Of a stretch of DNA of 64,000 nucleotides, positions 36,062 to 45,805 are shown one piece after another (position 1 is the stretch's first letter; each line of letters opens with the position of its first letter). The DNA lies in the NCBI RefSeq assembly GCF_003259335.1, contig NZ_QLLL01000010.1:113482-177481 (forward strand), in the 5' to 3' direction. This DNA is from Chitinophaga skermanii (GTDB lineage Bacteria; Bacteroidota; Bacteroidia; Chitinophagales; Chitinophagaceae). A model generated the notes under the pieces. The model made no database searches and was not told the origin of the DNA. It saw nothing but the letters and a program-made list of their open reading frames with translations. The position numbers and the translations under genes are program-made.

Positions 36062-37720
36062 TTATTTATTGATTACAAACCAGTTTGCACCGTCTGATTG
36101 GATCATCCAAGCAGAAACTGAAGCAAAGGAAATGCTAGCGTTACCGTCGATGTTGCCGGCAGTAGCAGATAAAGTAACAACGTTAGTATCGTTAGTTGTA
36201 GAAGCAGTATTCCAAACTTTTTTCACAATGATTACACGGTTTTTATTAGTTACCGCAGATGGTAATGTAATTGTTGCGTTAGCGTCAATTGTTAAAACAA
36301 CTGTGTAGTCACCAGCCGCAACGGTATAAGAACCAGTTACATTACGAATTGGTAATGCAATAGAACCTTGTACTGTTAAACTAGCAGAAGCAGCTGTTGC
36401 AGGACCACCAATCACTAAACTGCTAGTGATAGCTGTTCTGTCTTGGAAAGTTTTTTCACCTGCAAAAGTTTGTGCACCTACAGTAACCAAACCTTTTTCA
36501 GTTGCAGAAGCAGATGGTACTTGTAAAGTTATATCGTTACCGCTTGCTGATACACCTAAAGCAGAAGCTGTATCAACTTTGAACGCTACTTCAGGACCTT
36601 CTAAACCATTGATTTTAGAAATCGCTGATTTGAACGCTGAAGCAGGCAAAGTTTTAATAGCAATGCTATTATCAACTTGTGAACGAATCAATACATCGTA
36701 AGTTGCTGTATCTTCTGGGTGTTCATTTGGAGCGATGTTACCGATGAAAGTTTTACCATCTAAGTTTACATCTGTAGAGAATGAAGTAATGCCATCGAAG
36801 TTAGCAGCACCTTTGAAGGTTTTATCACCACCAAAAGTTTGTGCGCCTGTAGAAACCATACCAGGATGAGTTTCTGTAGCTGTATACAACTGAACGTCGT
36901 ATTTTTTGGTTGTTGTGTTATAAGTGATTTTACCACCATTATCATCAACAGCTGCAGCAACAGCAGTGAAATCAAAACCAGAACCCAAAGCCATTAAAGC
37001 ATCATAGTCTGCTTTAGAAAGGAAGCCGTAGGTAGCAGTAGCATTAGCGCTATTCAAGATACCAGCTTTCAAAGTAACTGTAGTACCTGCAGCATCAACT
37101 GTTAAACCAGAGTTTGTAGTGTTAGCTTCTGTAGCGATAGTTACAGCACCTTTTAAACCGTTCAATGTTTTAACTGTTTGACCAAAAGCTGCTTCATCCA
37201 AAGTACGTCTTTCGATTGTACCATCACCTTTAATGATCAAAACATCATCATCAGTTGTGTTATCTGCAACATTCGCGTAGTTCAATTTCAGAACACCAGC
37301 TGCAGAAATACGCATTCTTTCAACATTGCTAGTTTTGAAAACGAGGTCAGCAGCGTTTACAGAACCGATAAAGTGGTTAGCAGCATCAACGGTAGTGTTA
37401 CCAGCGATACCCCAGTTAGCAGTAGCCTCACCAGAACCCGCTAATTTTTCCCAACCTGTTGTAGTTTTAACGTAGATACCAGGATTAGTGCCTGTAATGT
37501 ATACCACCATACCTGTAGGTGGATTTAAGGGATCAATTTTAGAAAAGTCAGTTAAACGCGGAAGCAATAAACCCTGGCGGTCGCTTTCCAATTCTAAAAT
37601 AGAAGCAGGAGAAATAGAGTAAGGATTACCACCTATTTTCAGCTGCGCCTTCAAGCTGTTGAATGAAAACGCCAACAGCGAAACCAGTACAAAACTGGCA
37701 ATACGAAACGATTGTCTCAT
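36062..37720 (-). CDS. Secreted fibre-like protein, 552 aa
   Basis: Exported protein (signal 1-25, MRQSFRIASFVLVSLLAFSFNSLKA) whose N-terminal module (QLKIGGNPYSISPASILELESDRQGLLLPRL, then GMVVYITGTNPGIYVKTTTGWEKL) is a paralogue of that in the next gene. The body has several repeats of about 60 residues, for example HPGMVSTGAQTFGGDKTFKGAANF and EKGLVTVGAQTFAGEKTFQDRTAI, a pattern seen in phage tail fibres and Bacteroidota surface fibres. The C-terminal part (VTGSYTVAAGDYTVVLTIDANATITLPSAV...) resembles a beta-rich cap. There is no catalytic motif and no T9SS tail. It is the first gene of the cluster. The role is inferred as structural or adhesive. Confidence 0.82.
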   Translation of the reverse strand: MRQSFRIASFVLVSLLAFSFNSLKAQLKIGGNPYSISPASILELESDRQGLLLPRLTDFSKIDPLNPPTGMVVYITGTNPGIYVKTTTGWEKLAGSGEATANWGIAGNTTVDAANHFIGSVNAADLVFKTSNVERMRISAAGVLKLNYANVADNTTDDDVLIIKGDGTIERRTLDEAAFGQTVKTLNGLKGAVTIATEANTTNSGLTVDAAGTTVTLKAGILNSANATATYGFLSKADYDALMALGSGFDFTAVAAAVDDNGGKITYNTTTKKYDVQLYTATETHPGMVSTGAQTFGGDKTFKGAANFDGITSFSTDVNLDGKTFIGNIAPNEHPEDTATYDVLIRSQVDNSIAIKTLPASAFKSAISKINGLEGPEVAFKVDTASALGVSASGNDITLQVPSASATEKGLVTVGAQTFAGEKTFQDRTAITSSLVIGGPATAASASLTVQGSIALPIRNVTGSYTVAAGDYTVVLTIDANATITLPSAVTNKNRVIIVKKVWNTASTTNDTNVVTLSATAGNIDGNASISFASVSAWMIQSDGANWFVINK

Positions 37721-38507
37721 AGGTACAAGGTTAATAAATGTGTTAAAGTATAGTTTATTAAATATTGATTGGTGACGATTGATGAAATGGCCTTACATAT
37801 GCACTTAATACATTACCTTATTTCTGTCCCTCAACATATGTAACTATTTTGAATACAATATTACATATATAAGTTGATTTAATACATATTTTTTTATATA
37901 TTTTTTATTTATTTCTTTAAAAGAATTCACAATGTATTGAGGTCGTGCACACTGAAAACCAAGCAAAAAGGATAGCTCCTTCACCATGGCCGGGATTAAA
38001 CACATATAAATTTAACACAATATATAAATAATTATAATAAGTACATAATATTTAGACTTTATTCTTACATTATTTTTATTTGAACAAGGCTATTTCAACC
38101 CATTCCGCCATTATCCCACCCCCTTTCTTCCACCCAATTCTGCCCAATTCACCCTCTTCCTAACATGTATTATCATTATATATAAATATTCATAATAAGT
38201 ATGTAAGTAAATGGATTACAATTACTTAATCCATCCTCCTCCACTCAAAATGACCTTTCTTTTATATATTCCGAATATTAGTTGCAGGCCCTTCCCCTAT
38301 TTCATTGTTTTGACCTAACAAATTCCAATTTATTCACTGGTACAAACCTTAATTCCTCGATTATGAACTTCCACTGCTTCCAACACGGTTGCTCTAGGCA
38401 ACCCTGTATTCCGCAGCGCGTAGGAAACTGCGCATATCGACCGACACTTCTACGCAGGTCATCAACATACAACATTCATTTTATCCCATCCAACTAAACA
38501 ATTCTTT
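37721..38507. other. AT-rich divergent intergenic region
   Basis: No gene is supported here. Two AT-rich blocks resemble each other: 38018-38052 and 38178-38212 both follow the pattern TATATAAATA-nT-nATAATAAGTA. A pyrimidine-rich stretch lies at 38097-38165. Closer to susC are a GGTTGC/GCAACC hairpin (38383-38400) and a longer GCGTAG/CTACGC pairing (38419-38456). No clear -7 box is visible for either flanking gene. Confidence 0.5.
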
Positions 38508-41500
38508 ATGTCAATGAAACGATTGATACAATTACCGCTCCTCCTGTTACTTTTAGTGCTCGGTGTTGCCGCCCACGCACAAAACAAAACAGTTACCGGT
38601 AAAGTACTCGACGAAAAAGGCACCGGCCTGCCCGGCGCCAGCATCCTCATTAAAGGAACCAGTAATGGTGTTGCTACTCAACCAAATGGATCTTTCTCGA
38701 TCTCTGCACCCAATAACGCCACGCTCGTTTTCTCTTTCATTGGGTACAAATCACAAGAAATCCAAATCGGCAACCAATCCGATTTCACCGTTCGACTCCA
38801 ACCGTCCAACACAACAATGGACGAGCTCGTAGTTATCGGCTATGGTGCTCAAAAGAAAAAAGATCTCACTGGTTCTGTGGGGTCTGTAAAAGGTGATGCA
38901 ATTAAAAATGTGCCCGCCACTAACGTTACTGAAGCTATTCAAGGTCGCGTAGCAGGCGTGGAAGTGGTAAAAAACTCTGGTGAACCAGGGGCAGCTCCCT
39001 CTATTATTATCCGAGGTTTATCTTCTTTGAACCAACCACAGCCATTATATATTGTAGACGGCGTTCGTACTTCCGGCGACAATATCAATATCCAAGATAT
39101 TGCCACTGTCGACATTCTTAAAGATGCCAGCGCCGCCGCCATTTATGGTTCTGCTGCTGCAGGTGGTGTAATTGTTATTACCACGAAACGTGGTCAAGGT
39201 GCTAAACCTGTTATTAACCTCAACGCCCGTTACGGTATCACCAAACCCAAATTGGTGAAACTCATGGACAAGCAAGGCTTCCTCGATTTGATGAAAATCG
39301 TTCGCCCAACGCTATATGCCGGTATGAATACCGACACTTTACCGAATACAAACTGGGTAGATGCACTCTATGGAGATGCCAGCGAACAGAACTATAATTT
39401 AAGTATCGCAGGGTCTACGCCATCTGTGAACTACTTGTTTAGCGGTTTTTACAATAAGCAAGATGGTATCTATATTAAAAACTCTTCCGACATTGCCGGC
39501 GCTCGTATCAATACAGATTATAAAATAAACGACTGGTTGAAAATTGGGGAACAAGTGTATTTCACTTCCCGCAAAACTATTCCACCTGTAGGTAGCGAAG
39601 CGCAATTACACAATGCTCCTTTCCGCACAGTGCCAACTATGGCGATTTATGAGAAAGATGGCACTTACGGTAGAAGCCCCATCGGGTTTGCCGGCCCGAA
39701 CCCATTCGGTGCCGCCATGGCTGCGAAGGCTGAAAACTTCAAACAAAACTTCCAAGGTAACGTGTATGGAGAAGTAAAATTACCATTCCACTTGACTTTC
39801 AAGACAACATATGGTTATTCTTACTACCAAGAAACGCAGGATATGTACCAAGGTCCTTACAACTTCGGCGAGGTGAAAAATCCTTCTAACTTCTTGAATA
39901 AGTTGTACTACCAAAACCGCCAAGTGTACAGTAACTACTTGTTAACGTACGATCAAACTTTTGGCAAACACCAAATCACAGCTTTGGCCGGTTACGAGCA
40001 AATCACCAACAAAAGCAATAACATCAATGTAACCGAGAGTAATGTTGGTTTACCGACCTACTCTTTTATTCAAACTTCCGGTACAGCGTTTACTGTAAAT
40101 GGTGTAAATGATCCAAATGGCTTGATTAAATCGTTTTTCGGTCGCTTAAACTACAATTACGCCGGTAAATACTATATCAGCGGTTCTATCCGTCGTGATG
40201 CGAACTTCACGGTGTTTGGCCCTGGTAAACAAGCGGGTGTATTCCCAGCAGCTTCTGCCGGTTGGAACATCAGCGAAGAAAAGTTCTTCGAACCGGCTAA
40301 GAAGATCGTGGATAACTTAAAAATCCGTGGTTCTTACGGTACATTGGGTAATAGTAATATCCCAGCTTATTTATTCCTATCTACCTACAACCAAGTGGGT
40401 ATGCAAAACTACTTCCCAGGCGCGCCTGCGGTAATTGCAAACAATATCAATTTCATTCCTAACCCGAATATCCATTGGGAAACTTTGCATGAAACAAATA
40501 TTGGTATCGATGGTGAGGCATTGCGCAATAGGATGTATTTCTCTATTGATTGGTACGATAAAACTACCAAGGAAATGCTCTATGCTTTACCTATTTCTAC
40601 CAGCTCTGGTATTACTTCTGCTTACTACACGAACATTGGGTCTGTACGTAACCGAGGTATAGAGTTAATGTTGGGTTATAAAGATAAAGTGGGTGAGCTA
40701 GGTTACGATGTTACATTCACAGCCGGTTTCAATAAAAACAAAGTATTAAACCTCGATAATATCAACTCCAACTACATTTTGGATGGTTATAACTACTACA
40801 GTAACGGCGATCCTGGTTTTAGCGTAATGCCGGGCCAAAATGTTACCATTACTAAAGTGGGTGCTCCATTCGGCCAGTTTTACGGTTTCAAAACACTGGG
40901 ACTATTCAAATCTGATGAAGAAGCCAATAAAAGTGCGCAGAAAGGTGTAGCCCGCGCTGGTGACTTAATTTTTGAAGATGTGACCGGTGACGGTAAAATC
41001 ACGGATGAAGATCGTACCGTAATCGGCGACCCTAACCCGGATATGGTATACGGTATCAACCTACGATTCACTTACAAAGGTTTTGACATAGCGATGTTAT
41101 TCAATGGTGTGGCCGGTGTTGATTTATTCAATGGTGTGAAAGCTTACAGCATGTATCCTTTTGCGGATGGTAATACAACCAACAAAGTATGGGGCGCTTC
41201 TTTCTTGAATGGTAACGACTTAACCGATCAACCTCGTTTAGGTGTTCAAAACCCTAACGGTACCTTCACCCTAGATCCAAACAAGAACTACACAACTGTT
41301 AATAGCTACTTCGTAGAAAATGGTAATTACTTGAAGTTGAAAAACCTTCAAATCGGTTACAACTTCAACCACAAATTACTAGAACGTGCGAAAATCAGCA
41401 GCGCTAGAGTATTCTTAATGGCTAACAACCTCTTCACCATTACGCGTTACACTGGCTTAGACCCAGAAGTAGGCGGCGCTTTCTCGGCCCGCAGCTTCGG

Positions 41501-41585
41501 AGCCGTTACTACGCGCGGTTTAGATGCCGTTTCGCAATACCCACAAACGCGCATCTTCTCTATCGGTGTCGACCTTTCATTCTAG
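38508..41585 (+). CDS. SusC/RagA family TonB-linked outer membrane protein (GH97 locus)
   Basis: TonB-dependent outer-membrane importer (1025 aa) that takes up the oligosaccharide captured by the following SusD. Signal peptide 1-24 (LLLLVLGVAAHAQ), carboxypeptidase-regulatory domain (about 26-105; GTGLPGASILIKGTSNGVATQPNGS), linker MDELVVIGYGAQKKKDLTGSVGSV, plug with IIIRGLSSLNQPQPLYIVDGVRT and ILKDASAAAIYGSAAAGGVIVITTK, and a barrel ending QTRIFSIGVDLSF. A second Met two codons in (38514) is an equally good start. It is the first gene of the locus susC-susD-GH97-susR-like, all on the plus strand. That layout points to an alpha-glucan or another alpha-glucoside or alpha-galactoside as substrate (inference from the GH97 partner). 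Confidence 0.95.
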   Translation: MSMKRLIQLPLLLLLLVLGVAAHAQNKTVTGKVLDEKGTGLPGASILIKGTSNGVATQPNGSFSISAPNNATLVFSFIGYKSQEIQIGNQSDFTVRLQPSNTTMDELVVIGYGAQKKKDLTGSVGSVKGDAIKNVPATNVTEAIQGRVAGVEVVKNSGEPGAAPSIIIRGLSSLNQPQPLYIVDGVRTSGDNINIQDIATVDILKDASAAAIYGSAAAGGVIVITTKRGQGAKPVINLNARYGITKPKLVKLMDKQGFLDLMKIVRPTLYAGMNTDTLPNTNWVDALYGDASEQNYNLSIAGSTPSVNYLFSGFYNKQDGIYIKNSSDIAGARINTDYKINDWLKIGEQVYFTSRKTIPPVGSEAQLHNAPFRTVPTMAIYEKDGTYGRSPIGFAGPNPFGAAMAAKAENFKQNFQGNVYGEVKLPFHLTFKTTYGYSYYQETQDMYQGPYNFGEVKNPSNFLNKLYYQNRQVYSNYLLTYDQTFGKHQITALAGYEQITNKSNNINVTESNVGLPTYSFIQTSGTAFTVNGVNDPNGLIKSFFGRLNYNYAGKYYISGSIRRDANFTVFGPGKQAGVFPAASAGWNISEEKFFEPAKKIVDNLKIRGSYGTLGNSNIPAYLFLSTYNQVGMQNYFPGAPAVIANNINFIPNPNIHWETLHETNIGIDGEALRNRMYFSIDWYDKTTKEMLYALPISTSSGITSAYYTNIGSVRNRGIELMLGYKDKVGELGYDVTFTAGFNKNKVLNLDNINSNYILDGYNYYSNGDPGFSVMPGQNVTITKVGAPFGQFYGFKTLGLFKSDEEANKSAQKGVARAGDLIFEDVTGDGKITDEDRTVIGDPNPDMVYGINLRFTYKGFDIAMLFNGVAGVDLFNGVKAYSMYPFADGNTTNKVWGASFLNGNDLTDQPRLGVQNPNGTFTLDPNKNYTTVNSYFVENGNYLKLKNLQIGYNFNHKLLERAKISSARVFLMANNLFTITRYTGLDPEVGGAFSARSFGAVTTRGLDAVSQYPQTRIFSIGVDLSF

Positions 41586-41610
41586 TGCCTCATCCAAAAA
41601 AATTACCACG

Positions 41611-43416
41611 ATGTTAAAGAAAATAAATTTAGTCATTATCGCCCTCGCACTACTCACAGGTTGTGTAAAAGACCCGTTGAATGTGAGTAGAACAGATCAA
41701 TATACTACAGGGAACTATCCTGCCACGATCGACGATGCAAATAGTATTCTCGCTAGCTGCTATGCAGCCATTCGTTCCGATCGCTTGTTTGGGTTTGAAT
41801 TATCAGCTAAGTCGCTCGCAAATGCTACACATACTGCCAACTCTACGTATGATGGCCATCCAGGTTGGAATGAAATGACCAAAGCCAATATTAGTGTGTA
41901 TAATGAATACGCTAACAATACTTGGTCGGGCTTTTATACCGGCGTTAAAAATTGTAACGCATTTTTATCTGCGGCCGATTTCTTCGAAAAGAATTACGCA
42001 AAACCAAACGAAATCACGCTCTTGAATAATATGCGTGGTGAAGCATTATTCTTACGCGCATTCTATTACTTTAATTTGGAGTGCCTTTATGGTGAGAAAT
42101 ACATGGCAGGCACCACCAATGGCGACAAAATGGGCGTTCCTATTTATCGAAATATTGCTACCAGCCTAGATAGCACTATTCAACCACGTGCTTCGGTAAA
42201 AGAGGTGTGGGATTTAATTATTTCCGATTTACAAACTTCTGCCACCTTATTGAAAGGTAAAACTTGGAGTGGAAATGATTATGGTCGCATTACCGAATGG
42301 TCGGCTAAAGGCTTATTGGGTAAAGCTTACGTTTTCACGCAAAACTGGACGGCCGCTAAAACAGCTTTAAAAGATGTAATCGATCATTCTGGGAAATCGT
42401 TGATGCCGTATGATAAATACCGTGATGCATTTATTGGTATTGCTGCAAACGAATTCAATGAAGAATCTTTATTTGAGATTAATGTTGAACAAGATTCGCG
42501 CGGTGCTTACGGTGTATTTGGAATGAACATTACTACCAGTAACGGCTTAGTATGGTCACCATTCGTTTTAGGTGATAATGGAACTGAAGCTACAGCGATT
42601 GCCTTAGGATATGGTAATGAATTCGTGCATGATAAAAACATCAAACGCTTTGGTTTCCCATTATCTACTTATAAACTAGTTAGTAACCCTGCTTATACTT
42701 CAGCTAAACCCGAAAGTCCGACCAACCCAAAGTTGATCATGGACCCGCTATACCGCGATTCTTCTTTAGCCGTACGTGCTAACAAAACCTGCGATCCGCG
42801 TTTATTCGTGGCCGCTATGCAACCCTGGATAGATTCTGCAAAGAATGATGGTAGTACATGGCGCCCTATTAGCCGTAGTAGTCAAATTGCCCCTACTATC
42901 CGCGATAATTATTATGGCTGGAGCTTTAGAAAATACGCGCCCATCTTTACCAGCATTTACAATGTTGCCCAAGCAGATGCTTGTAATTATTACTTCCTGC
43001 GCTTAGCAGATGTTTATTTACTCTATGCTGAAGCTTGCGCCAATTCAAACGAAACAGCCAATGCACTGGAATACTTAAATAAAGTAAAACGCCGTGCTTA
43101 TGGCTTACCAATAAATGCCGCTTCCGCTGTGGATTACAAATCGCTTACCGGTAAAACTGTAGCGATTGATGATCCAGTATTGGGTAATAACCCCTTGTAT
43201 TACGAGCGCTTCGCGGAATTATTTAATGAATTTGGATGGTGGTTTGACGTTTGCCGTTGGGGCATTGGTCAATCTGAAGCTAATTTCTACGGTAGCGCCC
43301 TGAATGCCACCAATGGTTTTAGCTGGGATAATACCCGTTCTTATAGTTGGCCTATACCGAGTAATGAAATTAACTCGAACATTAATGTAAAAGGACATAA
43401 CAATCCTGGTTACTAA
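41611..43416 (+). CDS. SusD/RagB family lipoprotein (GH97 locus)
   Basis: Surface glycan-binding lipoprotein (601 aa). The start MLKKINLVIIALALLTGC places the lipobox Cys at 18; the longer frame overlapping susC was rejected. SusD features include the N-terminal DPLNVSRTDQY and DDANSILASCYAAIRSDRLFG segments, the helix MRGEALFLRAFYYFNLECLYG, and the C-terminal YERFAELFNEFGWWFDVCRWGIGQSE that replaces the usual ERRxEfxxEGxRxxDLxRW. It begins 25 bases after susC and belongs to the same operon. A GC-rich hairpin follows the stop, so the downstream GH97 gene may be transcribed at a lower level. Confidence 0.93.
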   Translation: MLKKINLVIIALALLTGCVKDPLNVSRTDQYTTGNYPATIDDANSILASCYAAIRSDRLFGFELSAKSLANATHTANSTYDGHPGWNEMTKANISVYNEYANNTWSGFYTGVKNCNAFLSAADFFEKNYAKPNEITLLNNMRGEALFLRAFYYFNLECLYGEKYMAGTTNGDKMGVPIYRNIATSLDSTIQPRASVKEVWDLIISDLQTSATLLKGKTWSGNDYGRITEWSAKGLLGKAYVFTQNWTAAKTALKDVIDHSGKSLMPYDKYRDAFIGIAANEFNEESLFEINVEQDSRGAYGVFGMNITTSNGLVWSPFVLGDNGTEATAIALGYGNEFVHDKNIKRFGFPLSTYKLVSNPAYTSAKPESPTNPKLIMDPLYRDSSLAVRANKTCDPRLFVAAMQPWIDSAKNDGSTWRPISRSSQIAPTIRDNYYGWSFRKYAPIFTSIYNVAQADACNYYFLRLADVYLLYAEACANSNETANALEYLNKVKRRAYGLPINAASAVDYKSLTGKTVAIDDPVLGNNPLYYERFAELFNEFGWWFDVCRWGIGQSEANFYGSALNATNGFSWDNTRSYSWPIPSNEINSNINVKGHNNPGY

Positions 43417-43425
43417 ACAATACCG

Positions 43426-43456
43426 GCAGCCGGCTTCAACAGGAGCCGGCTTTGCC
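43426..43456. terminator. Intra-locus hairpin after susD
   Basis: AGCCGGCT occurs twice as a self-complementary pair separated by 8 bases, extended by GC/GC. There is no T-run, so it is more likely an mRNA-stability or attenuation element than a full terminator. Confidence 0.5.
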
Positions 43457-43500
43457 TATTTAGGATGCCAACTTACAACGCTGCGAATAATTAAATAGAT

Positions 43501-45639
43501 ATGAGACTAAGCAAAACACTCGGCACATTACTTTTACTGGCTTGCAGCGGCTGCGTATTTGCGCAACAAGAACCGCTAACAGTACGTAAAGGAAAGGTGC
43601 AGCTCGATTTTCAACTCGATGAAAAAGGCGCACCCCGCTACGCCGTATCGTACGATGGGAAAACCATTGTACAGCCTTCTTCCATGGGGTTTGTGCTAAA
43701 TAATGCAGAGAACTTTTATGACGACTTTACGCTGTTGAAACAAGCAACGAATTCCGTTCACGAAAACTGGACGCCGGTTTGGGGTGAAGTGAAATCCATT
43801 CAAAATGATTACACAACTTTAGAACTGCAATTACAACAAGCCCATGGTAACAAGCGCTTGTTGCATATTGTGTTTAAAGTGTATGAAGATGGTGTGGGCT
43901 TCCGCTACGAATTCCCGGAGCAACCCAACCTCGACTATTTCACGGTGCAACAAGAAAAAACAGGCTTCCAACTAACAGGCAACCACAAAGCCTTCTGGAT
44001 TCCCGGCGATTACGACACCAACGAATACCCGTATACTACTTCGCTACTCAGCGAAATAGACAATGCGCAACTCGTTGAGAAATCGACCGACATTGCCGTG
44101 CGTGTAGCACCCGACAAACATGCCGTGCAAACGCCCCTCATGTTAAAAACGAGTGATGGGTTGTACATCAATATCCACGAAGCGGCCCTTCTCAATTACC
44201 CGGCCATGCAGCTTCATGTAAATAATGCTACTTATGACTTAACAGCGAACCTCGTTCCGAGTGCTGTAGGTACAGCCGCTTTTTTACATGCTCCTGCTGT
44301 TACACCTTGGCGTACGATCATCGTAAGCAATAAGGCCACCGATATACTTTCCAGCAAACTCATCCTCAACTTAAATGAACCCAGCAAGCTCAGCAATACC
44401 AGCTGGATTAAGCCTATGAAGTTTGTAGGTGTATGGTGGGAACTCCAAACCGGTAAAAGCAGTTGGAGTTATGCTGCTTCTGCCAAAGCAAAAGACGCAC
44501 AAGGAAAATTAATCCCCAGCGGCCAGCACGGCGGTAATAACGAAAATGTAAAACGCTATATCGACTTCGCTGCGCAACATGGCATTGAAGGTGTATTAAT
44601 CGAAGGTTGGAATACCGGTTGGGAAGACTGGTTTGGAAATTGGAAAGAAGATGTGTTCGACTTCGTAACACCTTACCCCGATTTCGATGTAAAAGCGCTC
44701 AATGCCTATGCTAAAAGCAAAGGTGTGCAGCTAGTGATGCATAATGAAACATCGGGTTCTGCTACTAACTATGAACGTCAACTCGATACTGCGTACCGCT
44801 TTATGCGTGAAAACGGGTACAATGCTGTTAAAACAGGTTATGTAGGCAAAATCATCCCACGCGGCGAGCACCACGATGGCCAATGGATGGTAAACCATTA
44901 CACCCGGGTAGCCGAAAAAGCTGCCGAATACCAAGTAATGGTAGATGCCCACGAACAAGTACGCCCTACAGGCTTGCACAGAACATACCCCAACTGGATG
45001 ACAGGCGAAGCCAGCCGCGGTAATGAATATAATGCCTTTAGCATTGGTAATGCACCTGAACATGAAACCATTTTACCCTTTACCCGCTTAATGGGGGGAC
45101 CTATGGATTATACGCCGGGCATATTCAAGCTATCGCACTACAATGCCGCAGATACGGCTAAACGTGTACGAACAACCCTTGTAAAGCAAATGGCCTTGTA
45201 CGTAACCATGTATAGCCCTATCCAAATGGTGAGCGATTTACCCGAAAATTACGAAGCACATTTAGACGCCTTCCAATTCATTAAAGATGTACCCGTTGAT
45301 TGGGATGATACCAAAGTATTGGCCGCAGAACCCGGCGATTATGTTAGTATAGTACGCAAAGGGAAAGGAACCGAGAACTGGTATTTAGGCGCTATTACAG
45401 ATGAGCAGGCACGTGATCTAAAAACAGGATTAGACTTCCTACCCCCGGGCGTGAAGTATGTAGCTACTTTGTATGCCGACGTACTGAACCAACCCGATCC
45501 TGCCAAATACAGTATCAAAAAATACATTGTAGATCGCACAACTGCCATAACGCTTAAATTGGCCAATAGTGGTGGTGCAGCCATCAGCTTTGTACCGGCT
45601 ACAGCTGCCGAGGCGAAGCAATTACCGAAGTATAAATAA
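43501..45639 (+). CDS. Glycoside hydrolase family 97, inverting alpha-glucosidase type (SusB-like)
   Basis: A secreted or lipid-anchored GH97 enzyme (712 aa): N-terminal beta-super-sandwich, (beta/alpha)8 barrel and C-terminal beta domain. The residues expected from the SusB structure are present with constant spacing: E416 (HNETSG), E485 (DAHEQVRPTG), E503 (GEASRG) and E509 (GNEYN), corresponding to SusB E439, E508, E526 and E532. The position of the nucleophile in retaining GH97 members is occupied by Gly (KTGYVG, G446), so inversion and alpha-glucosidase or glucoamylase activity are expected. The signal carries Cys at 15 and 18 (LLACSGC), which could be a lipobox. It is the only glycoside hydrolase in the locus; larger alpha-glucans would need enzymes encoded elsewhere. 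Confidence 0.93.
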   Translation: MRLSKTLGTLLLLACSGCVFAQQEPLTVRKGKVQLDFQLDEKGAPRYAVSYDGKTIVQPSSMGFVLNNAENFYDDFTLLKQATNSVHENWTPVWGEVKSIQNDYTTLELQLQQAHGNKRLLHIVFKVYEDGVGFRYEFPEQPNLDYFTVQQEKTGFQLTGNHKAFWIPGDYDTNEYPYTTSLLSEIDNAQLVEKSTDIAVRVAPDKHAVQTPLMLKTSDGLYINIHEAALLNYPAMQLHVNNATYDLTANLVPSAVGTAAFLHAPAVTPWRTIIVSNKATDILSSKLILNLNEPSKLSNTSWIKPMKFVGVWWELQTGKSSWSYAASAKAKDAQGKLIPSGQHGGNNENVKRYIDFAAQHGIEGVLIEGWNTGWEDWFGNWKEDVFDFVTPYPDFDVKALNAYAKSKGVQLVMHNETSGSATNYERQLDTAYRFMRENGYNAVKTGYVGKIIPRGEHHDGQWMVNHYTRVAEKAAEYQVMVDAHEQVRPTGLHRTYPNWMTGEASRGNEYNAFSIGNAPEHETILPFTRLMGGPMDYTPGIFKLSHYNAADTAKRVRTTLVKQMALYVTMYSPIQMVSDLPENYEAHLDAFQFIKDVPVDWDDTKVLAAEPGDYVSIVRKGKGTENWYLGAITDEQARDLKTGLDFLPPGVKYVATLYADVLNQPDPAKYSIKKYIVDRTTAITLKLANSGGAAISFVPATAAEAKQLPKYK

Positions 45640-45682
45640 TAAATCAACAAGTATACTTTTCATTTCTATCACTTTAGCAATT

Positions 45683-45717
45683 CCCCGGCTTTGTTTTCAA
45701 GCCGGGGTTCTTTTTTC
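45683..45717 (+). terminator. Terminator of the susC-susD-GH97 operon
   Basis: CCCCGGCTT and AAGCCGGGG form a 9-bp stem (loop TGTTTTC) followed by TTC and six T. Confidence 0.9.
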
Positions 45718-45805
45718 TTCCGTAAGCGCACGAAAACATATAATTTCTCCTATCTTTAATTTTATATCCATACCACGTACAACAAGCATTTATCAACCTG
45801 GTGTA

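Noticed and set aside
38282..38497. Small plus-strand frame before susC of the GH97 locus
   Set aside because: Cys/His-rich by chance; it lies in the leader, which contains hairpins, and has no similarity pattern.
45569..45805. N-terminal extension of the SusR-like regulator
   Set aside because: This stretch overlaps the GH97 gene end and its terminator, and the signal peptide begins at 45806.
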